Below are positions 35,351-41,419 of a DNA stretch of 41,419 nucleotides, in pieces. This stretch comes from Sanchytrium tribonematis (taxonomy: Eukaryota; Sanchytriomycota; Sanchytriomycetes; Sanchytriales; Sanchytriaceae): assembly GCA_018985235.1 (NCBI GenBank), contig JADGIG010000023.1, forward strand, positions 1 through 41,419, in the 5' to 3' direction. Below the pieces are notes generated by a model. That model was not told where the DNA came from and did not search any database. It saw only the letters and a program-made list of their open reading frames with translations. Every line of letters begins with the position of its first letter. Within the stretch, counting starts at the first letter, position 1. A program made the position numbers and the translations under genes.

Positions 35351-37073
35351 ATGTCCAGACACAGATTTGTTCGTAATTTAGATTATGATGATTATATGGA
35401 TGACGGATCTGACTCTTTCAGCGACGAATACGAAGAGAGTCAAGTAAATCCCATAATATCTTCCACATTAACATATGCAATTCCTATCGAAAAAAATCAA
35501 CAGGAAAAGAGGAGAATCAAGCCGGTTGCCAGTAAACCCACAGTCGTAGGTAATAAAGTTCACCTAGTCAATAACTTAGAATTGAAAAACGCGAGAAAAG
35601 GTCCAGACGCAACTGCTAAAAAACTTTCTAGTATTACAATTTCCTCACAAAAGAAAAAAGAATCTACTGTCCGTTCTGAAGAATTAAATGTCAAAAATTA
35701 TAGCAGTCAAATTGAAGAAAAAAATTCTAATGTCAAAGCAGCTTCTAAAGTCAAGCTCGATGATAATCAGGCAAAAGCAATTTTATCGAGTTTAAAAGAA
35801 AATGTAAATATTGTGGTCATAGGACATGTCGATTCTGGGAAGAGTACTTTAGTGGGGCATATGCTTCATTTGTTGAATGTCATAGATGATAAACAATTAA
35901 GGAAGCAGCAGAAAATGTCAATGGAGGCAGGTAAGAAAAGTTTTGCATTTGCTTGGACATTAGATGCTGATGACGAGGAGAGACAAAGAGGAGTTACTAT
36001 AGATGTTGGAGTTGCATCATTTATTGGAAAAAAACGAAGGTTTACGATACTCGATGCTCCAGGACACCGTGATTTTGTTCCAAATATGGTAATCTATTCT
36101 AATTTATATATCTGGTGCTTCTCAAGCAGAAATTGCTATACTGGTGGTCGATTCTAATAATGGTGCTTTTGAATCAGGGTTTCTTCAGGGCGGTCAAACT
36201 AAAGAACATGCTCTTTTAGCGAAAAGCCTTGGTATTTCACAAATGATCGTAGCAATCAACAAACTCGACACCTGCAGATGGGATAATACAAGATTTGTAG
36301 AAATTTCCCAGTCTTTGATACAATATTTACTCCAAATTGGATTTTCTCATGACCAAATAAGTTTTGTCCCTACAAGCGGTTTAAGAGGAGAAAATATCGT
36401 CGATGATTATCAATTAACTTGGTATGATCAAGGTTCCCTTTTAAAGGTACTAGAAAATGTTGTACTTCCAAAAAGAGCTATAGAGCTTCCATTTAGGATG
36501 GGATGTTACGACGTCTTCAAATCAAATGGTCTTTCGGTGTACGGCAAAATAAGTAGAGGATATGTGCAACATAATCAAGTTCTTTTGGTTGAGCCAATAC
36601 ACAAAACTTGTAAGGTTAGTAAGATTTTTAATAATGAGGATATTGTGGAGATAGCCGGGGCTGGAGACTCTGTTATAATGCAACTTACTGATATAGACAT
36701 AGAAGTGGTATATTCAGAATGTGTCTTTTGCTATATAGATAATCCGATTTCCTGTGCTTCCGAATTGGAGGTACAAATTTTATTGCAAAATGTGAATCTA
36801 TTGCCAGGATTTACTTGTATATTTTATCAAAGAAGTTTAGAAATCAGTTGCAGTATAACGAAACTAATCGGCATTAATGATAAATCTAGTGGAGAAATTA
36901 TAAAGAAAAATCCAAGGCAAATTAAAACGGGACAAGTTGCCACAATCTCGTTAAAATTGCAGAATAAAACTTGCGTAGATACCTTTACCAGCGATAAAGA
37001 GTTTGGAAGATTCTTACTTCGTAAATCCGGAGAAACTATCGCAAATGGTATCATCCTCGCGATAATAAATTAA
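35351..37073 (+). CDS. HBS1: HBS1-like ribosome-rescue GTPase, interrupted by a 19-nt insert
   Basis: HBS1 works with Dom34/Pelota to free stalled ribosomes. Segments 35351-36088 and 36108-37073 together give 567 aa. The N-terminus MSRHRFVRNLDYDDYMDD is typical of HBS1. The GTPase has G-H-V-D-S-G-K-S-T (G1), R-G-V-T-I-D (G2), D-A-P-G-H (G3), N-K-L-D (G4) and a T-S-G-L-R-G-E-N (G5-like) loop. Beta-barrel domains II and III follow (Q-I-K-T-G-Q-V-A-T-I is near the end). The insert falls inside D-F-V-P-N-M / I-S-G-A-S-Q-A-E, the most conserved stretch after G3. Removing it restores the family sequence. The stop codon overlaps the convergent kinase stop by 2 nt. Confidence 0.85.
36089..36107 (+). 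other. 19-nt intron-like insert in HBS1 with GT-AT ends
   Basis: The sequence is GTAATCTATTCTAATTTAT, phase 0. It has GTAA, TAAT at positions 12-15 and the right length, but its last base is T where the other five have G. Splicing must remove exactly these 19 nt to rebuild the conserved M-I-S-G-A; no AG occurs at a usable distance. It may be a non-canonical intron, an allele that has lost its acceptor, or a sequencing error. Confidence 0.6.
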
Positions 37074-37963
37074 AGTTGAATAGCAATTGCCTCTTTTGCA
37101 GTAATACGCTTAGCCGGTATGGGCTCAAGAATCTTAAGAGTCAATGACAACCCAGCATCTGTCAACCCACTGAAATCTCTCCAGTTTTTTCTCTGGCTTA
37201 AATATTGTGCGTAATATTTATCCTTCTCGGTAGCTTGACACCACACCTTCTTCTTCAACACCATCGCAGTATATACAATCCCGACGCTCCAAATATCTAT
37301 AGGAGGGCCTTTATATTTTCCACTCCATATTTCAGGGGCCATGTACGGATCGCTACCTTCAATACCTTCTATCCAAACATCATCGTCTTCAAATGGGGTT
37401 TTGTATCGAATAGCAAGTCCAAAGTCACATAGCTTTACGTTTTCGTTGTGACAAAGGATATTTTCAGGTTTGATATCCCTATGACAGATGCCAACTTCAT
37501 CTAGATATGCCACTGCGCCAAGTAATTGCTTAACAGTTCGATTGCATTGTGAAGTTGACATCCCCGCTTCGATCCATTTGAATAATTCGCAACCAGCGTA
37601 CTCCGAAACATAGCACCAATAGTGATCATAAAACAAATCAAATACTTTCACAATATTATCGTGGTTCAATTGCGATGCAATACAATACTCTTCGGTCAAA
37701 TGCTGTACATGTCTCTGATCCTCAGAATGAAGTTGTTTCACTGCAACAAGTTGTACATCATCATTAGATTCATGATGGTGATTGTGATGCAGAATATCTT
37801 CAAAATGAAGTTTTAGATGCGGTGACTTTTTTTTATCATCAAAAACTTCTCCAAGATATACAGTAGCATTTGCTCCACTACCCAATGATTTCAATATTTT
37901 AATGTTTCTCACTTGCTTATGCAGCAAATGACTCATCTTGGTTTTGATTGTTGGTGACTGCAT
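37070..37963 (-). CDS. HAL4/NPR1-like serine/threonine kinase
   Basis: The 297-aa protein is nearly all kinase domain: G-S-G-A-N-A-T-V, V-A-V-K-Q-L, H-R-D-I-K-P-E-N, D-F-G-L-A and G-S-D-P-Y-M-A-P-E-I. The sequence E-G-S-D-P-Y-M-A-P-E with D-I-W-S-V-G-I-V-Y and a V-W-C-Q-A-T-E-K-D-K-Y-Y stretch resembles the fungal HAL4/SAT4-NPR1 group, which stabilises nutrient and K+ transporters at the plasma membrane. The histidine-rich loop (H-H-N-H-H-H-E) after strand 2 is unusual. The long regulatory N-terminus of yeast Hal4/Npr1 is absent. The gene ends right at subdomain XI, so the last helix is short. It overlaps the HBS1 stop by 4 bp tail to tail. Confidence 0.72.
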   Translation of the reverse strand: MQSPTIKTKMSHLLHKQVRNIKILKSLGSGANATVYLGEVFDDKKKSPHLKLHFEDILHHNHHHESNDDVQLVAVKQLHSEDQRHVQHLTEEYCIASQLNHDNIVKVFDLFYDHYWCYVSEYAGCELFKWIEAGMSTSQCNRTVKQLLGAVAYLDEVGICHRDIKPENILCHNENVKLCDFGLAIRYKTPFEDDDVWIEGIEGSDPYMAPEIWSGKYKGPPIDIWSVGIVYTAMVLKKKVWCQATEKDKYYAQYLSQRKNWRDFSGLTDAGLSLTLKILEPIPAKRITAKEAIAIQL

Positions 37964-38121
37964 TTGAAAAATGTTAACTCCGCGTTTCTTGATTCGATCA
38001 ATTTGTACTAAAAAAGCTTATATATACACTTTGAAAACTAATTTCATGATCTGGGAATTCTATCAATTGGAAAAACATCGAAATACTGGCTTTAAAAAAG
38101 GCAAGAATCAGCATTGTGATA

Positions 38122-38204
38122 GGGAGAGTGGCCGAGTGGTCTAAGGCGTCACGTTAAGGCCGTGATTTACTCTGTAAGCAGGGGTTCGAATCCCCTCTCT
38201 CTCA
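38122..38204 (+). tRNA. tRNA-Leu (anticodon AAG)
   Basis: It folds as a type II (long variable arm) tRNA. The acceptor stem is GGGAGAG with CTCTCTC, one G-T pair. The D arm is GCC...GGC. The anticodon stem is TCACG/CGTGA with loop TTAAGGC, giving AAG, which reads CUU (and CUC as inosine). The T arm is AGGGG/CCCCT with TTCGAAT. There is no intron. CCA is not encoded, as usual in eukaryotes. A TTTT run follows shortly after the 3' end (poly-T pol III terminator). Confidence 0.95.
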
Positions 38205-38451
38205 TCATTTGTTTTCAAGGAAATACTTTAATTCAAGGTTCATCCCTAATTATTGGGGAATTTTTTTCGTATTGCTGCAGATTGTTCTGAGACTCATGAC
38301 AAAAAGTTATTAGTTGACAAGATCATTCTTAATTCCGCTACAAAAAGTTGTAGGCACTGAAAGTGTGCTATGTTCTTATGGATATTGACAAATATCATAT
38401 TGTTAATATAGAGTTTTAGGTACAATATTGTAGAAGGTTTACACCCCTTAA

Positions 38452-38934
38452 ATGTTTTCTGAACAAATTTCCATCATAAATATTAAAGAAGTGCCAAGTA
38501 ATATATACAACAATATCAAGTCATTTAACGCCAAATCACTTTTTACAATATTGATGCCATTTTGCCAAATATTTATGGGTGCAATGTACTGTTTTTTGAA
38601 TTGGATTTTGATTTCTGTAGGTATTATCTGGATTATTTTTGGTTTTGTTACTCTGTCGGGCCATCATTGGAACGAACAGCACCGAGCTACTTTGGCATTA
38701 CACATTATAAGTCCGATAGCTTTGGTTTTTGTGTATGGCACTATTAATTGGATGACAATAACAATGTGGTCTATGCATGGCGCTTCGTTAATTTATTTTG
38801 GTTTACGCTACCTTAAGAGACAAAAATATGATGAAGGCATACTTATGCCTTCGCATGACGAATTGCTACCAGAAAACGAGCAAGATGATGCGGATTTGGT
38901 TGAAGTTCCACTTCATTCCATTTCTTCAAAGTAA
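38452..38934 (+). CDS. four-helix membrane protein, unknown
   Basis: The 160-aa protein has four hydrophobic helices (about residues 29-48, 50-70, 82-100 and 104-120), with a soluble acidic tail ending E-N-E-Q-D-D-A-D-L-V-E-V. A histidine-bearing loop (S-G-H-H-W-N-E-Q-H-R) lies between helices 2 and 3. No family recognised. ATG 38452 is the first in frame. The gene converges on PFD5 with 2 bp between the two stop codons. Confidence 0.65.
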   Translation: MFSEQISIINIKEVPSNIYNNIKSFNAKSLFTILMPFCQIFMGAMYCFLNWILISVGIIWIIFGFVTLSGHHWNEQHRATLALHIISPIALVFVYGTINWMTITMWSMHGASLIYFGLRYLKRQKYDEGILMPSHDELLPENEQDDADLVEVPLHSISSK

Positions 38935-38936
38935 AT

Positions 38937-39347
38937 TTATTGTTTAGCCGATTCACTCTCTTTGACCCTAGCCTGAATTACTTGAGTTAAAACTAATAGT
39001 TGCTTCTGTTTTTCCTCAAGATCAGTCATCAATGGTTTTAAATTTTCTTGAACATACTCAATTCTACGTTTATAAATTTCCTGCGCGTACGTATGCGAGC
39101 ATTGAATAAAGTATCCAGTACCAACGTCAACCATAACCTTCTCGCCAATTGTGCCTTGAACATGGATACTATTTGTAAGAGGTATCAAAGCTGAAGTCAT
39201 GTCCGCATTTAAGATAGATATATTTTCACTGAAGGTTTGTAGCAATTGCTGTAGCTGTTGCGCACTCATTTGAAGTGTTTGAACATCTCTATCAAGAGAT
39301 TGTCTGACTTGAAGTAACTGCTGTACTGGTAACGTTTTTAAATCCAT
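38937..39347 (-). CDS. PFD5: prefoldin subunit 5 (GIM5)
   Basis: Prefoldin hands unfolded actin and tubulin to the chaperonin CCT. The 136-aa alpha-type prefoldin subunit shows two long coiled-coil helices flanking a beta-hairpin core: A-L-I-P-L-T-N-S-I-H-V-Q-G-T-I, V-M-V-D-V-G-T-G-Y-F-I. The opening L-P-V-Q-Q-L-L-Q-V-R-Q-S-L and Q-Q-L-Q-Q-L-L repeats are typical of subunit 5, and the G-T-G-Y block is the family signature. The stop codon is inside AATAAA (38936-38941). A 32-bp gap separates it from the carrier gene. Confidence 0.92.
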   Translation of the reverse strand: MDLKTLPVQQLLQVRQSLDRDVQTLQMSAQQLQQLLQTFSENISILNADMTSALIPLTNSIHVQGTIGEKVMVDVGTGYFIQCSHTYAQEIYKRRIEYVQENLKPLMTDLEEKQKQLLVLTQVIQARVKESESAKQ

Positions 39348-39379
39348 AATACAAATAGAAACTAGGAGAAATTGGTATT

Positions 39380-40319
39380 TTATTGATCAAAGTTTAGCTC
39401 TTTCTGATTTGTGACTTTAATTGACTCAATGAAGCTTTTCACTTTTTCATAAACCATGAAAACGATTGCTTGTCCGGGTGCAACTCTCAATACTAAATTA
39501 TGTTTAATTACTTCTAGGAGTGATTCCTCTATAAAATGCCTTAAACCCTCCACTCTGATAAATCTCTTGCGACACCCTTTTGATTCGAGCTGAGGAGGAT
39601 TCGGTCGGTATGGCTTTGCTACGTTGAATCCTAGTTTTAATTGTGTCAATTGGGGCATTACTCATTGGGCCAAGTGCACCACTGAATCCACCAAGTAAAA
39701 GTGATTGCCATCCTGGAATAGATTCTGTAGATTGCCAATTTAATAAGAACGTTTTGGCTTGATTATAAATTGTAAAATTTACAGCCTGATTCGTGGCTTG
39801 TCGCAATGCAGTCAAACTAACTCCCTTATATAACGCACCAAACCCTTCTTCTGTAATTATGGTATAAGCACAATGAGCCGCATTTCTGTATTTTGGAATA
39901 TCCATTGGATCGCTTAAAGAATGTCGTTGTGCTTGAAGTCTAATTTTTATAACTTCCATTGGGTTTACAACCATAACACTCTCTGTTACCCCCGCTCCAA
40001 GTCCTGCAATGAAAATGTGTCCAGCATTTGGAGAGTCGCCGCCAAGGTAACCCTTGTAATATTCAAAACTTCCAAATCTGATAGCGATCTTGGGTACAAT
40101 TCCCGTAACTACAGCCCCAAGGCCTTTATACAGCCCAGGTACACCTTCTTTCTTGGCAATTTCAATTCCTACTCTATAAAAAGGCATCGCCTTTTTTTGC
40201 TTACTGCGTAATTGCATTCTTACTTTTATAGTATCTAAAGGATGACAAACTAAAGCCTCACTGAGTCCCGCACATCCTCCTGCTATTAAATGAATTGAAA
40301 GGTTTTTTTGTTTACTCAT
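39380..40319 (-). CDS. SFC1: succinate/fumarate-type mitochondrial carrier (SFC1/ACR1-like), one 19-nt intron
   Basis: Exons 40319-39512 and 39492-39380 give 306 aa with the three-fold mitochondrial-carrier repeat. The P-x-D/E-x-x-K/R boxes are H-P-L-D-T-I-K, N-P-M-E-V-I-K and A-P-I-D-T-I-K. Substrate-contact helices resemble yeast Sfc1 (K-G-L-G-A-V-V-T-G-I-V-P-K-I-A-I-R, A-L-R-Q-A-T-N-Q-A-V-N-F-T, G-A-L-G-P-M-S-N-A-P). It exchanges succinate for fumarate over the inner membrane, feeding gluconeogenesis from acetate. The SLC25A1 citrate carrier is the nearest alternative. ATG 40319 is the first in frame. The stop is inside AATAAA. The ATG-to-ATG gap to NOP2 is 53 bp. Confidence 0.85.
39493..39511 (-). 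other. 19-nt intron in SFC1-like carrier gene
   Basis: The minus-strand sequence is GTAATTAAACATAATTTAG, phase 1. Splicing joins R-G-I-T-P-R to I-L-R-V-A-P-G-Q-A, the conserved end of the third carrier repeat. Without splicing the frame ends two codons later. Confidence 0.92.
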
Positions 40320-40372
40320 TTTAGCAACGTGGTTTGTTTCAAACAAAAATCATAAATGTGGGAGAAACGGGG
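40320..40372. promoter_or_regulatory. 53-bp bidirectional promoter
   Basis: This gap separates the SFC1-like (minus) and NOP2 (plus) start codons, the smallest divergent gap in the window apart from 45 bp between LYS9 and the LKB1-like gene. No CCAAT or TATA box stands out. Confidence 0.5.
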
Positions 40373-41419
40373 ATGAAATCATTGGATTGGAGTGATGACA
40401 TTGTTGCGGACGAATTTGGAAGTGATACGGAAATAAGAGAACTTCCTGACTTTCCTGACCTGAAGATCCCAATTGTCGAGTTAGACAGTGGCCATGATTC
40501 AGAACTGGAATCTCAAGTTTTTGAAGACGATCCTTTCAAAGAACACGATGTTGGTAAAAGTGAGCTTAATATTGATCGGATGCAAGTTGACCATATTGAC
40601 CACAATGATCTTTTTGAGGAAGATAACGATGCGAACTCCGTCAAACGAAAGATACATTCGATTTTAACAATTTTAGAAAGTTTTAAGGAACTTAAAGATT
40701 CTAAATATTCGCGCCAAGAATACATTGACCAAGTGATTTTATGTTTACAAGTCTTTTATGGATACAATGAGTTTCTATTGCGTAAGTTATTTGATATGTT
40801 TCCTTCTTTTGAAATTCTAGCATTTATTGAAAGTAATGAAAATCAGAGACCTATTACAATACGGACAAACACTCTTAAAATAAAAAGAAGAGACCTGACG
40901 AAGCTTTTACTTAAAAGGGGTATGCAACTGAAAGAACTTCCAGGGGAATGGAATAATGTGGGACTGCAAATTTTGAAGTCCAAAGTTCCCGTGGGTGCTA
41001 CGCCAGAATATCTGAATGGCTACTATATGATCCAATCTGCTTCTTCGTGGTTACCAGTAATGGCTATGGCTGAGCATACGAGTTTAGAAGATAAACGTAT
41101 TCTAGATATGTGTGCAGCTCCTGGTGGAAAAACCACTTATATTGCTCAACTAATGAAAAACTCAGGTATTTTATTTGCGAATGATTCAAACAAGTTGAGG
41201 TGCAAGTCAGTCCAGGCCATGGTAAGTCGTATGGGAATTGAAAATTGTATCATATGTAACGAAGATGGTAGAACATTGGAAAAGAAATGGCTTAACATGT
41301 TTGATGGAATTCTGCTTGATGCACCCTGTAGTGGAACTGGTGTCATTAGTAAGGATCCCCATGTTAAAAATACTAAAAACGAAAATGAGATCCATCTGCT
41401 CTCTGATCTGCAAAAGCAG
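40373..41419 (+). CDS. NOP2: NOP2 rRNA (cytosine-C5) methyltransferase, 5' part, runs off the window
   Basis: The frame is open from ATG 40373 to the window end (349 codons, no stop). NOP2 is a nucleolar RsmB-family enzyme needed for 60S subunit assembly; it makes m5C in 25S rRNA. The acidic N-terminus is typical. Then come R-T-N-T-L-K (the NOL1/NOP2 signature), V-P-V-G-A-T-P-E-Y-L-N-G-Y-Y, L-D-M-C-A-A-P-G-G-K-T-T-Y (SAM-binding loop), and L-D-A-P-C-S-G-T-G-V-I-S-K-D-P, which holds a catalytic cysteine. It opens with M-K-S-L-D-W-S-D-D. The second catalytic motif lies beyond the edge. Confidence 0.93.
   Translation, partial: MKSLDWSDDIVADEFGSDTEIRELPDFPDLKIPIVELDSGHDSELESQVFEDDPFKEHDVGKSELNIDRMQVDHIDHNDLFEEDNDANSVKRKIHSILTILESFKELKDSKYSRQEYIDQVILCLQVFYGYNEFLLRKLFDMFPSFEILAFIESNENQRPITIRTNTLKIKRRDLTKLLLKRGMQLKELPGEWNNVGLQILKSKVPVGATPEYLNGYYMIQSASSWLPVMAMAEHTSLEDKRILDMCAAPGGKTTYIAQLMKNSGILFANDSNKLRCKSVQAMVSRMGIENCIICNEDGRTLEKKWLNMFDGILLDAPCSGTGVISKDPHVKNTKNENEIHLLSDLQKQ

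Noticed and set aside
36827-37054. Minus-strand frame inside HBS1
   Set aside because: It is antisense to conserved beta-barrel domain sequence and has no domain of its own.
1-41419. CRISPR array, bacterial operon or phage-type system
   Set aside because: No direct-repeat/spacer pattern was seen, and the genes are clearly eukaryotic nuclear genes.

Overview
The window looks like nuclear DNA of a very compact, AT-rich, flagellated early-diverging fungus, most like the Rozella/Cryptomycota grade (inference; no database was searched). The evidence is a mix of fungal-type genes (a LYS9-type saccharopine dehydrogenase, a HAL4/NPR1-like kinase, an SFC1-type carrier, a Swa2/auxilin-like J protein) with a motile-cilium gene (CCDC40). 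Genes are short, mostly intronless, and packed on both strands with gaps of a few to a few hundred bases. In many genes the stop codon is built into or overlaps the AATAAA poly(A) signal.

Layout. Bases 1-5974 are a repeat graveyard: a DNA-transposon remnant (PIF/Harbinger-like DDE_Tnp_4 transposase) with a perfect inverted repeat of at least 77 bp at its edges, two old Ty3/gypsy remnants on the minus strand, a CENP-B/Tc5-type DNA-binding fragment lodged in the larger one, and a GC-richer stretch of unknown origin. From 5975 to the end the window is almost all genes. 5975-16334: TIM44, a 7TM-RGS receptor-like protein, an F-box-like protein, a putative PP1-binding protein, a HIG1/Rcf2-like protein, an F420-type NADP oxidoreductase, a low-complexity single-pass membrane protein, an OSR1/SPAK-like kinase, an 84-aa orphan, OGG1 and a small basic protein. 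16736-25042: NAA10, CCDC40, ATX1, a lectin-like or F-box-like orphan, LYS9, an LKB1-like kinase, a DUF167 protein and a second 84-aa orphan related to the first. 25173-34332: an LRR surface protein, a TRIC channel, a multi-pass orphan, a ZIP transporter, an F-box-like protein, a secreted GDSL esterase, a small membrane protein and a UBA-TPR-J auxilin. 34468-41419: an IQ-like protein, HBS1, a HAL4-like kinase, tRNA-Leu(AAG), a 4TM orphan, prefoldin 5, an SFC1-type mitochondrial carrier and the 5' part of NOP2.

The most striking observation is a uniform class of ultra-short introns. Five genes (LKB1-like, TRIC, ZIP, auxilin, SFC1-like) are each interrupted once by an intron of exactly 19 nt, GTA at the 5' end, TAAY at intron positions 12-15 and AG at the end. 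Removing each restores a conserved protein sequence across the junction. A sixth 19-mer in HBS1 has the same structure but ends in AT instead of AG.

Two more patterns are shared between genes. A CCAATCA (NF-Y type) box sits about 46-55 bp upstream of several start codons, and it helps choose starts for two genes. Many transcripts seem to have almost no 3' UTR. Together they describe a genome whose gene-expression signals have been pushed to minimal size.
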